64,000 nt of DNA from Rhodocytophaga rosea (GTDB lineage Bacteria; Bacteroidota; Bacteroidia; Cytophagales; 172606-1), in the NCBI RefSeq assembly GCF_010119975.1, contig NZ_CP048222.1, positions 6,486,501 through 6,550,500 of the forward strand, read 5' to 3'. Position 1 is the stretch's first letter; every line of letters starts with the position of its first letter. The position numbers and the translations under genes are program-made. Below, piece after piece: positions 26,558-36,270 of the stretch. Under the pieces are notes generated by a model. The model was not told where the DNA came from, ran no database searches, and saw only the letters and a list, made by a program, of their open reading frames with translations.

Positions 26558-27568
26558 ATGAAACAATTACTTATTCTATGTTTCCTGGGCTGTTTTACCA
26601 TAAGCGCCTATTCACAAAGCACAGCCGTACAGAAGGAAAAAGCAGCGAAAGGAAAAACCAAAGACAAAAGCGGTAATCCAATTTTTCCAGGCTGGTATGC
26701 TGATCCGGAAGGAATTATTTTTGGGAATCAATACTGGATTTATCCCACCTATTCTGCCAAATATGAGCAGCAGGTATTCATGGATGCCTTTTCTTCTACC
26801 GACCTGGTCAAATGGACCAAACATGAACGCATTATAGATACTTCTGCCGTAAAGTGGGCTAAAAAGGCGATGTGGGCACCGGCTATTCTTGAAAAAGAAG
26901 GCAAGTACTACCTGTTTTTCGGAGCCAATGACGTGCACGAAGGCGAAATTGGCGGCATTGGGGTAGCCGTAGCCGATAATCCTGCCGGGCCTTTTAAAGA
27001 TTTACTGGGCAAACCGCTTATTGGCGAAATCCACAATGGTGCTCAGCCCATCGATCAGTATGTGTTCAAAGACAAAGACGGGCAGTATTATATGATCTAT
27101 GGCGGCTGGTCACACTGCAATATTGTGAAATTGAAAGATGATTTTACCGGATTTATTCCCTTTGAAGATGGCACTACCTATAAAGAGATTACGCCCAAAA
27201 ACTATGTGGAAGGCCCGATCATGTTTATCCGCAACAACAAATACTACTTTATGTGGTCAGAAGGCGGCTGGACAGGCCCGAATTACTCCGTAGCCTATGC
27301 CATCGCCGATTCTCCCTTTGGGCCTTTTGAACGGGTGGGTAAAATTTTGCAGCAAGATCCGAGTGTAGCCACCGGAGCCGGACATCATTCTGTATTGCAG
27401 GTTCCCGGAAAAGACCAGTGGTACATCGTCTATCACCGCAGGCCACTTGGAGAAACGGATGGCAATCACCGAGAAACCTGTATCGACAAGATGGAGTTTG
27501 ATGAAAAAGGTTTGATCAAACCTGTTAAAATCACCTTTGAAGGTGTATCCAGACAGCCGTTGAAATAG
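26558..27568 (+). CDS. Secreted GH43-family glycoside hydrolase
   Basis: The 336-residue single-domain enzyme has a signal peptide ending near SAYSQ and a five-bladed propeller with the GH43 triad: base Asp in GWYADPEGIIF, the middle Asp in QPIDQYVFKDKDG, and the acid Glu in YVEGPIMFIRNNKYY. MWAPAILEKEGKYYLFF is also characteristic. It lacks the accessory beta-sandwich of the previous GH43, so it likely acts on different linkages or smaller oligosaccharides. Alpha-L-arabinofuranosidase or beta-xylosidase activity is expected. Confidence 0.93.
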   Translation: MKQLLILCFLGCFTISAYSQSTAVQKEKAAKGKTKDKSGNPIFPGWYADPEGIIFGNQYWIYPTYSAKYEQQVFMDAFSSTDLVKWTKHERIIDTSAVKWAKKAMWAPAILEKEGKYYLFFGANDVHEGEIGGIGVAVADNPAGPFKDLLGKPLIGEIHNGAQPIDQYVFKDKDGQYYMIYGGWSHCNIVKLKDDFTGFIPFEDGTTYKEITPKNYVEGPIMFIRNNKYYFMWSEGGWTGPNYSVAYAIADSPFGPFERVGKILQQDPSVATGAGHHSVLQVPGKDQWYIVYHRRPLGETDGNHRETCIDKMEFDEKGLIKPVKITFEGVSRQPLK

Positions 27569-27960
27569 TCATTGGTCAGTTGTCATTTGTCATTGGGTTT
27601 TCATACAACTCCTGCTAAGTGTAGTTTCTGACTATACTTTCATAAGTACCAGACTTAGTCCGGTTAAACGCAAAACTAAGTTTTGCACCTGATCAAGTAT
27701 AGTTTTAAACTATGCTTAGCAAGAATTAAAATCTTAAAGTCATTTTTGAATTATATTAGCTTTTGCAGGAGCCACCTTATACAACCTTTGGGTCAGCATG
27801 GGCTATGGGTGGGTTGTATAGAGGGACGGATGCGAAAGCAGGGCCCGTCCGGCCTAGGAGGACAAAACAATTGTGCGCAGAATATTAGTTTTAAAGTCGA
27901 ATTCCGAATCGCAAACATAACAATCTATATATAATACAGACTTACCTACACCACCCATTC
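27569..27960. other. Intergenic region, 392 bp, rich in inverted repeats
   Basis: Two related dyads share an AAGT(G/A)TAGT arm: 27617-27639 and 27695-27717. Between them is a GCAAAAC/GTTTTGC hairpin. Further on are TATACAACC/GGTTGTATA (27778-27820) and GGACGG/CCGTCC (27824-27850), followed by GGCCTAGGAGG. An open frame at 27683-27934 has no recognisable product. This is the most structured non-coding stretch in the PUL and should contain the promoter of the 816-residue protein. Confidence 0.4.
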
Positions 27961-30411
27961 ATGAAGAAATTACTAGTACTACTGTTACTGCTGCAAGGCT
28001 TTATTCTGCAAGCCCAGCAACTCCGGGCACCTTCCTATCCCTTAATTACCCATGACCCCTACTTCAGCATCTGGTCATCTACGGATACCTTGCATGCTTC
28101 TCCTACCAGGCACTGGACTGGCACCAGCCATTCGCTTACTGGCTTTGCCAGAGTAGATGGAGTCGTATACCGGTTCTTAGGCAAAGAAGAAAAACTGTAT
28201 CAAACCGTACTGGCAGCGGCAGACGAAGAAAATTACCCGGCTAAATATACAGAAACAGAACCGGCAGAAGGATGGATGAATGCAGGCTTTAATGACAGTG
28301 AGTGGAAAACCGGAACGGCTCCTTTCGGTGACAACAAATCTCTGGCTAAAACTGAATGGCTTACTAAAAACATCTGGATGCGCCGGACCTTTACCCTAAA
28401 TGACCTGAACTTTAATAAACTATTCCTCAAACTTAACCACGATGATAATGTAGAAGTGTACCTGAATGGAGAAAAGATCTACAACCATGTGGGCTGGCTG
28501 AACAAATACCAGTATTATCCGATTACAGAAGAGGTAGAAAAGAAGCTAAAAAAAGGAGAGAATATACTGGCTATACATGTGGCCAATACGGCTGGCGGCC
28601 AGTGGCTGGATGCAGGTATTGTGCACGAACCAGTAGAAAAGCCAGATAATACTATGGCTACAGCCATTCAGAAAAGTGTAGAACTCAATGCCACCCAAAC
28701 CATTTACCAGTTCACCTGCGGAAAAGTCGACCTGACACTTACCTTTACTTCTCCTTTGTTGATGAGTGATCTGAACCTGCTTTCGAGGCCAGTGTCCTAT
28801 ATTACAACCCAGGTAAAATCCAGTGATGGCGCTACCCATGAAGTGGATTTAAATTTTGGTGCTTCTACGGATATTGCTGTAAATACTTCTGCCCAGGTGG
28901 TGACTGCCCAGCAAACTGCCACAGAAGCCTTAGCGATACTCAAAGCCGGAACCAAAGACCAACCTGTACTGCAAAAAAAAGGCGATGATATGCGGATAGA
29001 TTGGGGCTATATGTATGTGGCAGTTCCTAAATCAGCCAATGCCAGCCAGACTGTTTTAACCGCAGAACAAGCCGCCAAGCCATTTGCTACAATAAATCAG
29101 TCTGCTGCTCAGGAAGGAAAGCATTTCACCTTAAGTACAACTATTCCACTTGGCAAAGTGGGTAGTACGGCGAAAGAACAGTTTATCCTGCTTGGGTATG
29201 ATGATCTATTTTCTGTGCAATATTTCGGACAAAACCTGAAACCCTGGTGGAATCAGGACGGTTCGCAAACCATCGAAAAAGAGTTAGCCAAAGCAGCAAC
29301 GGATTATAAAAAAGTAATAACGCAATGTGAAGCCTTCAATAAGCGCATGTATCAGGAAGCAGTGGCCGCAGGAGGGGAGAAGTATGCCAAACTATGTGTG
29401 CTGGGCTATCGCCAGAGTATCGCTGCCCATAAGCTGGTAAAAAGTCCGCAGGGTGATCTATTGTTTATGTCCAAAGAAAATTATAGCAATGGTTCTATCA
29501 ATACCGTAGACATAACATATCCATCTGCTCCTTTATTTTTAGCTTATAATCCCGATCTGTTGAAAGGAATGATGAATGGTATTTTTTACTACAGCGAAAG
29601 CGGCAAATGGACCAAACCTTTTGCTGCGCATGATCTGGGTACCTATCCGCAGGCCAACGGACAAACCTATGGAGAAGATATGCCAGTGGAAGAATCCGGT
29701 AATATGCTCATTCTCATGGCGGCAATTGCTAAAGTAGAAGGGAATGCCAGTTATGCCAAACCACACTGGAAAACGCTCACTACCTGGGCTGAATACCTAA
29801 GTAAAGAAGGCTTTGATCCGGCAAACCAGTTGTGTACCGATGATTTTGCCGGACATCTGGCCCGTAATGCCAACCTTTCAGTAAAAGCCATTGTGGGATT
29901 GGGAAGCTATGCCATGCTGGCTGGCATGTTAGGGGAAAAAGCAACGGCGGAAAAATACAAAGCCAGTGCCGCAGAAATGGCCAGAAAGTGGATGCAGATG
30001 GCCGACGATGGCGATCATTATGCTCTAACTTTTGATAAAAAAGGCACCTGGAGCCAGAAATACAACCTGGTCTGGGACAAACTGCTGGGCTTAAACCTGT
30101 TTCCGAAATCCGTGTATGAGAAGGAAGTAAAGTATTATCTCACCAAACAAAACGAATACGGCCTTCCCTTAGACAGCCGGAAATCCTATACCAAATCCGA
30201 CTGGATACTCTGGACTTCAACACTGGCGTCCAACAAGAAAGACTTTGAGGCATTTGTAGACCCGGTTTATAAATTCGCTGTGCAAACGACTTCCAGGGTA
30301 CCCATCAGCGATTGGCACGAAACCACCGATGGCAAGCAAGTAGGCTTTCAGGCCAGAAGTGTGGTAGGAGGCTATTTTATTAAAGTGCTGGAAAAAAAAA
30401 TGGCAAAATAA
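27961..30411 (+). CDS. Secreted glutaminase-A-like multidomain protein (DUF4964/DUF5127/DUF4965/DUF1793)
   Basis: The 816-residue protein has a signal peptide (FILQAQQ), an N-terminal segment APSYPLITHDPYFSIWSS typical of DUF4964, an inserted galactose-binding-like sandwich (residues ~85-215, WMRRTFTLNDLNFNKLFLKL), a DUF5127-like sandwich, and a C-terminal (alpha/alpha)6 region (ENYSNGSINTVDITYPSAPL, QTYGEDMPVEESGNMLILMA). Relatives are annotated as glutaminase family, but they occur often in PULs, and the helical barrel resembles glycosidases, so a glycan substrate is possible. Confidence 0.85.
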   Translation: MKKLLVLLLLLQGFILQAQQLRAPSYPLITHDPYFSIWSSTDTLHASPTRHWTGTSHSLTGFARVDGVVYRFLGKEEKLYQTVLAAADEENYPAKYTETEPAEGWMNAGFNDSEWKTGTAPFGDNKSLAKTEWLTKNIWMRRTFTLNDLNFNKLFLKLNHDDNVEVYLNGEKIYNHVGWLNKYQYYPITEEVEKKLKKGENILAIHVANTAGGQWLDAGIVHEPVEKPDNTMATAIQKSVELNATQTIYQFTCGKVDLTLTFTSPLLMSDLNLLSRPVSYITTQVKSSDGATHEVDLNFGASTDIAVNTSAQVVTAQQTATEALAILKAGTKDQPVLQKKGDDMRIDWGYMYVAVPKSANASQTVLTAEQAAKPFATINQSAAQEGKHFTLSTTIPLGKVGSTAKEQFILLGYDDLFSVQYFGQNLKPWWNQDGSQTIEKELAKAATDYKKVITQCEAFNKRMYQEAVAAGGEKYAKLCVLGYRQSIAAHKLVKSPQGDLLFMSKENYSNGSINTVDITYPSAPLFLAYNPDLLKGMMNGIFYYSESGKWTKPFAAHDLGTYPQANGQTYGEDMPVEESGNMLILMAAIAKVEGNASYAKPHWKTLTTWAEYLSKEGFDPANQLCTDDFAGHLARNANLSVKAIVGLGSYAMLAGMLGEKATAEKYKASAAEMARKWMQMADDGDHYALTFDKKGTWSQKYNLVWDKLLGLNLFPKSVYEKEVKYYLTKQNEYGLPLDSRKSYTKSDWILWTSTLASNKKDFEAFVDPVYKFAVQTTSRVPISDWHETTDGKQVGFQARSVVGGYFIKVLEKKMAK

Positions 30412-30484
30412 CGTCAGATAATAACGCTAGACCTAAAAGAATAGGTAATAAATAATTCATAAAGTAGCAGATAAAAAGCTGATA

Positions 30485-31210
30485 ATGATATCAAATTATA
30501 TCTCTGTCAAATTCAGTATATTATTCTATTTTTTGATTACGCTTATTCCAACGGTGTATGGTCAAGAATATACTAAAACATTTTTCAAAGGCGATAGTGT
30601 GTATGTATATCCTTATTCATTTCCATTAGTAAAACCATGGGATTATGATCGAACCAATGAACATTTGCTGTTTCCTGACTCGCTTCCAAGTGGTAAATGG
30701 ATACAATATTTTGAAGATACTACCTCGATAGCAGGTATCGGAAATTATGTAAACAGCGTAAAAGATGGAGAATTTTTATTTTTTGAACCAGACGGAAAGC
30801 TTTCCTACTCTCATAAATATGAAAGAGGTAAAATGCTTATATATGCTTACTTCTATGAAAATGAAAATAAAAAAACGGAAATCACTTTTAATAATTCTAA
30901 AATTTCTGAGATAAGGGAGTGGTATGACAATGGTAAGCTCAAAGCTGATACTAAAAAAGATAAACAACTTTTTTGGTATGAGAATGGTCAAATGCAATTA
31001 GAGAAAAACTATAACAGTAACTTGTTAGATGGCCTTGTGATGAGTTGGTATGAAGATGGGCAACTCCAGTATAAAGGGTATTGGAGAAATAATGTGCCTG
31101 AAGATAAATGTCTTTTTGCCAGACATACTAAAAAAATGAAATACCGGAACTTTAACAGCTTACCAAAAAAACTTAAAAGGCAAATAAAGTACAATATTTA
31201 TTCTTTATGA
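30485..31210 (+). CDS. MORN-repeat-variant (YwqK-like) exported protein
   Basis: The 241-residue protein has a signal peptide ending near VYGQ and tandem MORN-variant repeats of the YwqK type: GEFLFFEPDGKLSYSHKYE, IREWYDNGKLKADTK, LFWYENGQMQLEKNY and MSWYEDGQLQYKGYW. These repeats mediate protein contacts; no enzymatic activity is expected. It is strongly A/T-rich, unlike the flanking enzyme genes, and has no known role in glycan use, so it may be a foreign insertion between the glutaminase-like and GH43 genes. Confidence 0.8.
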   Translation: MISNYISVKFSILFYFLITLIPTVYGQEYTKTFFKGDSVYVYPYSFPLVKPWDYDRTNEHLLFPDSLPSGKWIQYFEDTTSIAGIGNYVNSVKDGEFLFFEPDGKLSYSHKYERGKMLIYAYFYENENKKTEITFNNSKISEIREWYDNGKLKADTKKDKQLFWYENGQMQLEKNYNSNLLDGLVMSWYEDGQLQYKGYWRNNVPEDKCLFARHTKKMKYRNFNSLPKKLKRQIKYNIYSL

Positions 31211-31256
31211 TGGTGTTGAAAGATTTTATGGTTTCTGAAACATAGTTTCTAAAATA

Positions 31257-32348
31257 ATGAAGAAACAAAAACTTATCAGAAAAGTATTATGGCTGCTTTT
31301 AGTGGGTATTATAGCCTGTTCGCCTAAATCTCATACAGGCACTCAGGGGATTAGTAAAAACACGTTTACCAATCCCTTATTGCCGGGTGGGCCTGATCCC
31401 TGGGCTTTGTATCAGGATGGATATTATTATTATACCCATACCCTGATCGATAATATTGGATTGTGGCGCACCAAGGACATTACCGATCTGAAAAATGCCG
31501 AGTATAAAACCATCTGGAAACCAACCGATCCTGCCAATTCAAAAGACCTATGGGCACCTGAAATCCACTACATCGCAGGTAAATGGTATATTTATTATGC
31601 AGCCGATGACGGCAATACCGATAATCACCAGCTGTATGTGCTGGAAAATGCTTCAAAAAATCCGTTTGATGGAGCATTTACGATGAAAGGAAGAATTCAG
31701 ACGGATGCTGGCAATAATTGGGCGATTGATGGGTCTGTCTTTGCACACAAGGGAGACTATTATATGGTATGGTCGGGCTGGCAAACCCGCCGGGTGAGTA
31801 CGGAAACGCAATGTATCTATATAGCCAGAATGGCAAATCCCTGGACCTTAAGTTCTGAACGGGTGATACTTTCAAAGCCAGAGTTTGATTGGGAACGCAA
31901 CTGGCAAAACCCAAACGGATGGACACCAAGTTATACCATTTATGTGAACGAAGGTCCGCAGCCGCTGAAAAATAATACCGGCGATAAAGTATTTATTATT
32001 TATTCTGCCAGTGGCTGCTGGACACCCCATTATGCTTTGGGCATGCTTACCGCCAGTGCAAACAGTAACCTGCTCGATGCCACCTCCTGGACTAAATCTA
32101 AACAACCTGTTTTTAAACAATCTCCTGAAAATAGTGTATTTGGGACCGGGCATAATAGTTTTTTCAGATCTCCGGATGGAACCGAAGACTGGATACTGTA
32201 CCATGCCAACGACAAACCAGAAAATCCCTGCGGACCAACCCGTTCGCCAAGAGCGCAGAAAATTCAATGGCAATCCAATGGAATGCCCGATTTTGGACTC
32301 GCTCTTTCAACAAGTACACCTATTCAAAAACCATCCGGAACAAAGTAA
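31257..32348 (+). CDS. GH43-family glycoside hydrolase lipoprotein
   Basis: The 363-residue enzyme has a lipobox (VGIIAC), so it should be membrane-anchored, possibly at the surface. The GH43 triad is visible: base Asp in GGPDPWALYQDGYYY, the second Asp in NWAIDGSVFAHKGDYY, and the acid Glu in YVNEGPQPLKN. DLWAPEIHYIAGKWYIYYAA is a further family signature. As the anchored member of three GH43 enzymes it may act early, trimming side chains before uptake. Arabinofuranosidase-type activity is most likely. Confidence 0.93.
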   Translation: MKKQKLIRKVLWLLLVGIIACSPKSHTGTQGISKNTFTNPLLPGGPDPWALYQDGYYYYTHTLIDNIGLWRTKDITDLKNAEYKTIWKPTDPANSKDLWAPEIHYIAGKWYIYYAADDGNTDNHQLYVLENASKNPFDGAFTMKGRIQTDAGNNWAIDGSVFAHKGDYYMVWSGWQTRRVSTETQCIYIARMANPWTLSSERVILSKPEFDWERNWQNPNGWTPSYTIYVNEGPQPLKNNTGDKVFIIYSASGCWTPHYALGMLTASANSNLLDATSWTKSKQPVFKQSPENSVFGTGHNSFFRSPDGTEDWILYHANDKPENPCGPTRSPRAQKIQWQSNGMPDFGLALSTSTPIQKPSGTK

Positions 32349-32428
32349 TAGTTTCTACCAATTCCACTTGTGCTGGATGAGATAGATATACAACATTCCC
32401 TAATTATTTATAAAATGATTTTACCTGC

Positions 32429-34126
32429 ATGATTCAATACAGATACAGCCAATTCTTCCTTCTTATATCTTTTATTTATTCAACAGCCTGTGCACCGGTC
32501 AAACAGGAGAATACAAGTTCGACAAAAGATGAACGCCCGAACATTCTTCTGATTATGGCAGATGATCTGGGCTATTCTGACCTGGGTTGTTATGGAGGCG
32601 AAATTGAGACACCCAATCTTGATTTTCTGGCGGCCAATGGGCTTAGATTCACTAATTTTTATAACACCTCCCGCTGTTGTCCGACCAGGGCGGCTTTGCT
32701 CACAGGCTTATATAATCATCAGGCAGGCATCGGCGAAATGACCACTGATAGAAAACTGCCCGGATACCGTGGTTATTTAACTGAAAATACAGTCACATTG
32801 GCTGAAGTATTAAAAGACAGTGGCTACCTGACTGCGATGGCCGGTAAATGGCATGTATCCAACACCATCGAACAGCCCACCAAAGAAGCACAATTGCGCT
32901 GGCTCAACCACCAGGAAACACACCCTTACTTTTCCCCGGTAGCGCAGTATCCCACCAGCCGTGGTTTTGATAAATACTATGGCAATATATGGGGCGTAGT
33001 GAATTTTTTTGATCCTTTCAGCCTGGTGAATGGAACGACACCAGTCACTTCAGTGCCGGATAATTATTACCATACCGATGCCCTCAATGATACCACGGTT
33101 AGCTATATTCGGGAATTCAGCAAAGCAGACAAACCTTTCTTTATTTATCTGGCGCATACAGCTCCTCACTGGCCGCTGCAAGCCTTACCGGAGGATATAA
33201 TAAAATATGAAAATACCTATAAAGCAGGGTGGGATGCGATCCGGGAAGCCCGGTATAAAAAAATGATTGAGCACGGATTGATCGATTCTTCAAAAACAAA
33301 ATTGTCTCCCAGATTAAACGCTTCTAAAAGCTGGAAAACCAATCCGGATACTATTTGGGATACCAGGGCGATGGCCGTACATGCGGCGATGATAGACCGG
33401 ATGGACCAGGGAATTGGCCGGGTGATTAATGCCTTGCGGGAAACAGGTGAACTGGATAATACCATGATCTTATTTCTTTCAGACAATGGGGCAAGCCCGG
33501 AAGTGTGCGCGGCCTATGGTCCCGGCTTTGACCGGCCAGGTGCCACCAGAAAAGGGCAAACAATTAGCTATCCCTTGAAAAAGGAAGCCTTACCAGGACC
33601 AGAAACGGTGTTTGCGTCTATCGGTCCAGACTGGGCGAATGTTGCTAACACGCCCTTTCAATATGCAAAAGCTGAATCCTACGAGGGAGGAATCACTACA
33701 CCCATGATCGCATTCTGGCCAAAAGGAATACTGGCAGAAAAAGGAAGTGTGAGTAAGCATGTCGGGCATGTAATGGATTTTATGGCTACGTTTGTGGAAC
33801 TGGCAAAAGCCAGCTATCCTGCTCAATACAAAGGGAATACAATTACTCCCATGCAAGGAAAAAGCTTGTTGCCAGCCTTTCAGGAAAAAGCAGATGCAGA
33901 ACAGTCCCAGTTGTATAATGAACACTTTAATGCCCGCTATGTAAGAGATGGCCAGTGGAAATTAGTATCTACCTCAAAAGATACCACCTGGCATTTGTAT
34001 AACATCACACAAGATCAATCAGAATTGAATGACTTATCGGCAACCTATCTTCAGGAAGTAAACCGGTTAGCCAGGCAATGGAAAAGCTGGGCAGATACCC
34101 ACCAGGTTTATCCCAAAAAACAATAA
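32429..34126 (+). CDS. Sulfatase (formylglycine-dependent arylsulfatase family)
   Basis: The 565-residue protein has a signal region with CAPVKQ that could be a lipobox, the metal-binding start NILLIMADDLGYSDLGCYGG, and the C-x-P-x-R motif as CCPTR. Cys83 should be oxidised to formylglycine by a maturase encoded elsewhere. Downstream signatures are AGKWHVS, TAPHWPLQALPED and FLSDNGASPE. The C-terminal part matches arylsulfatase-A-type enzymes (WKLVSTSKDTTWHLYNITQD). Its place at the end of the PUL suggests the target glycan carries sulfate, or that it broadens substrate range. It is 80 bp after the GH43 lipoprotein gene. Confidence 0.95.
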   Translation: MIQYRYSQFFLLISFIYSTACAPVKQENTSSTKDERPNILLIMADDLGYSDLGCYGGEIETPNLDFLAANGLRFTNFYNTSRCCPTRAALLTGLYNHQAGIGEMTTDRKLPGYRGYLTENTVTLAEVLKDSGYLTAMAGKWHVSNTIEQPTKEAQLRWLNHQETHPYFSPVAQYPTSRGFDKYYGNIWGVVNFFDPFSLVNGTTPVTSVPDNYYHTDALNDTTVSYIREFSKADKPFFIYLAHTAPHWPLQALPEDIIKYENTYKAGWDAIREARYKKMIEHGLIDSSKTKLSPRLNASKSWKTNPDTIWDTRAMAVHAAMIDRMDQGIGRVINALRETGELDNTMILFLSDNGASPEVCAAYGPGFDRPGATRKGQTISYPLKKEALPGPETVFASIGPDWANVANTPFQYAKAESYEGGITTPMIAFWPKGILAEKGSVSKHVGHVMDFMATFVELAKASYPAQYKGNTITPMQGKSLLPAFQEKADAEQSQLYNEHFNARYVRDGQWKLVSTSKDTTWHLYNITQDQSELNDLSATYLQEVNRLARQWKSWADTHQVYPKKQ

Positions 34127-34167
34127 CACCGGCCAGCCAGAATAGTATTCTGCGACAAATGGTTACG

Positions 34168-35175
34168 CTACTGACTAACCTCCTCCGTATGCAAAGCCGC
34201 CCAGATTTTATCTTTCAAAGGAAGTATTCCCATGCCGGTAACGGAAGAGATTAGCGTATAGGGAACATCAGGAGGCAGTTGTTTGATAACCGTTTTTTGT
34301 TCCTTCTCTGTTAGCAAATCACATTTGGAAACAGCGAGCAGCCGTTTTTTATCTAACAGTTCCGGGTTGTATTTTTTTAGCTCGTTCAGTAAAATATCAT
34401 ATTCCTGGCGGAGGTTTTCGCTGGTAGCCGCTACTATAAACAGCAGAATAGAATTTCGCTCAATATGGCGCAGAAAACGGATGCCTAAACCTTTGCCTTC
34501 TGCGGCTCCTTCGATAATACCTGGAATATCGGCCATTACAAAGGAATAATCGTCGCGGTAGGAAACCACCCCCAGATTTGGGACCAGCGTAGTAAACGGA
34601 TAGTCAGCAATTTCAGGCTTAGCCGCCGAAACCACCGAGAGCAGTGTAGATTTTCCGGCATTGGGGAAACCCACCAGACCTACATCCGCCAGTATTTTCA
34701 GTTCCAGCACGATCCATTCTTCCAGTCCTGGTTCGCCCGGCTGGGCGGCTCTGGGTGCCTGATTGGTGGAAGTTTTGTAATGAACATTTCCCTGGCCACC
34801 TCTGCCCCCTGGTAGTAAAATAACTTCCTGCCCTTCTTCTGTAATCTCCAGTAAAAACTCCTCCGAATCGGCGAGTTTGGCTACCGTACCAATGGGTACT
34901 TCCAGCACCACATCTTCCCCCTGGGCCCCGGTTCTACGGCCACCTTCACCAGGTGCACCAGCCTCAGCCGCTACATGTTTGCGGTATTTGAGGTGGAGCA
35001 GTGTCCATAGCTGGGAATTGCCGCGCAAAATAATGTGTCCGCCACGGCCACCGTCGCCTCCATCCGGCCCACCTTTGGGTACGTGTTTTTCCCGCCTGAA
35101 ATGGATGGAACCTCTGCCACCTGCGCCTGAGCGACACATGATTTTTACATAATCTATAAAGTTGGATGAAGCCAC
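34168..35175 (-). CDS. obgE: GTPase ObgE/CgtA
   Basis: The 335-residue protein has the glycine-rich Obg fold (residues 1-160: [30 protein letters not shown]) and a G domain with G1 [10 protein letters not shown]2 DYPFTTL, G3 DIPGI and G4 SKCD. It binds the ribosome and couples large-subunit assembly to GTP status. The start is GTG (GTGGCTTCATCC); no in-frame ATG lies nearer the conserved [11 protein letters not shown] minus-strand TAAGTTTG box at 35225-35218 supplies a promoter, so it is separate from the hpt-adk transcript. Confidence 0.97.
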   Translation of the reverse strand: MASSNFIDYVKIMCRSGAGGRGSIHFRREKHVPKGGPDGGDGGRGGHIILRGNSQLWTLLHLKYRKHVAAEAGAPGEGGRRTGAQGEDVVLEVPIGTVAKLADSEEFLLEITEEGQEVILLPGGRGGQGNVHYKTSTNQAPRAAQPGEPGLEEWIVLELKILADVGLVGFPNAGKSTLLSVVSAAKPEIADYPFTTLVPNLGVVSYRDDYSFVMADIPGIIEGAAEGKGLGIRFLRHIERNSILLFIVAATSENLRQEYDILLNELKKYNPELLDKKRLLAVSKCDLLTEKEQKTVIKQLPPDVPYTLISSVTGMGILPLKDKIWAALHTEEVSQ

Positions 35176-35217
35176 AATTTGGTTGTTGGTTAATGGTTAT
35201 GAGTTGTTGGTTATTGG

Positions 35218-35225
35218 CAAACTTA
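35218..35225 (-). promoter_or_regulatory. -7 promoter box for obgE
   Basis: TAAGTTTG on the minus strand matches TAnnTTTG and predicts a start about 35 bases before the GTG start codon. It lies just after the terminator that ends the Rpn gene. Confidence 0.45.
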
Positions 35226-35251
35226 ATTAGTTTGTTTGGGTAATGTATGTC

Positions 35252-35291
35252 AATAAAAAAGACTATAAAAGGTTTTTACGCTTTTATAGTC
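35252..35291 (-). terminator. Intrinsic terminator after the Rpn nuclease gene
   Basis: Perfect 11-bp arms (GACTATAAAAG against CTTTTATAGTC) with a 9-base loop; on the minus strand the stem is followed by TTTTTTATTG. It ends the hpt-adk-rpn transcript before obgE. Confidence 0.85.
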
Positions 35292-35377
35292 CGTGTGTGT
35301 ACAAAAATTGCGTGTTTAAGTGGCTGTTATGCAAGTATCTTTGGCGCCTTTTCAGAGGGTTTGTATTTGCTGTGAGT

Positions 35378-36265
35378 TTACAGTTTTTCTATCTGTTCTT
35401 TACGCAAACCTGTTGTTTCGGCAATCATTTCTATAGGTACACCCTTTTCTTTCAGTTTTTTTGCTATTTCCAGTTCCCTTTTGCTGGCACCTTCTTTCAA
35501 TCCTTTTTTTATTCCCAATTCCATGCCCTTTCTTTTTCCCTCTTCTGAGGCGCTTTTAAGTACACTATAATTGTCACGGTATACTTTCAGGCTTTCTTCG
35601 TATGCATTCATTTCTTCTTGAGTTAAGTTAACAATCTCTGCTTGTTTGAATAACTTTTCAAATATTTGCTCCCGTAATTTTGCCGGTATTTTCTTCAGGC
35701 GTTGCAGGTTCTTTAATACATACATCCATTTATCGAAATGGGTTTCCAGTTCGGCTTCGTTTTTCCTGAACCTAGGCATTTCCAGATAGATAAACGAAAG
35801 TTTGTCATAAAAGACTTCAAACGTATGCGTATCTATCAACTGTATCTCCCGGATGTACCTTTCCTGCATACTCTTATCCGGAAAAGTGAAATTAAGTATA
35901 CCAATGGTATATACTGTTTTTAATGCATAATCCCAGTCTTTACCTTTTTCGACTTGTTCCTGGATGGGGAAGGTAGCATAAAAAATACTCCGGTCCTTGA
36001 AAAAATCCTGCCGCACATTCTGCACTTCGATGATAAACCGTTCGCCTCTTTCATTTTCGCAATACACATCAAAAATAGCTTTCCGGTCCCTTTCAAGTTT
36101 GCCCTGATTTTCAGGGTTGAGGTAGGTTAAGTCCCGGATTTGCTCTTTACCGGACAGAACCTGGTTGAGAAAATCAATGAGCAGATCTTTATTGAACTCT
36201 GTTCCGAAGAGTTTTTTAAAGCCAAAATCGGTAAAAGGATTGATGTATTTTTCGCGGATAGCCAT
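35378..36265 (-). CDS. Rpn family PD-(D/E)XK nuclease / putative transposase
   Basis: The 295-residue protein matches Rpn/PDDEXK-type recombination-promoting nucleases: INPFTDFGFKKLFGTEFNKD at the N-terminus and a nuclease core with Asp in FDVYCENERGE and the E-x-Q motif in RFIIEVQNVRQD. The C-terminus is a charged region ending KEKGVPIEMIAETTGLRKEQ. Such proteins promote RecA-independent recombination; their biological roles are debated. The start codon lies only 5 bp after the adk stop, so it is co-translated with an essential gene, and it has its own terminator before obgE. Confidence 0.92.
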   Translation of the reverse strand: MAIREKYINPFTDFGFKKLFGTEFNKDLLIDFLNQVLSGKEQIRDLTYLNPENQGKLERDRKAIFDVYCENERGERFIIEVQNVRQDFFKDRSIFYATFPIQEQVEKGKDWDYALKTVYTIGILNFTFPDKSMQERYIREIQLIDTHTFEVFYDKLSFIYLEMPRFRKNEAELETHFDKWMYVLKNLQRLKKIPAKLREQIFEKLFKQAEIVNLTQEEMNAYEESLKVYRDNYSVLKSASEEGKRKGMELGIKKGLKEGASKRELEIAKKLKEKGVPIEMIAETTGLRKEQIEKL

Positions 36266-36270
36266 TCCTG

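Noticed and set aside
27683-27934. 83-codon frame in the intergenic region before the 816-residue protein
   Set aside because: It spans several inverted repeats, and its translation has no recognisable features.
35378-36265. Intact insertion sequence
   Set aside because: The Rpn-type gene has no terminal inverted repeats or target duplications that I could see and is packed against adk.
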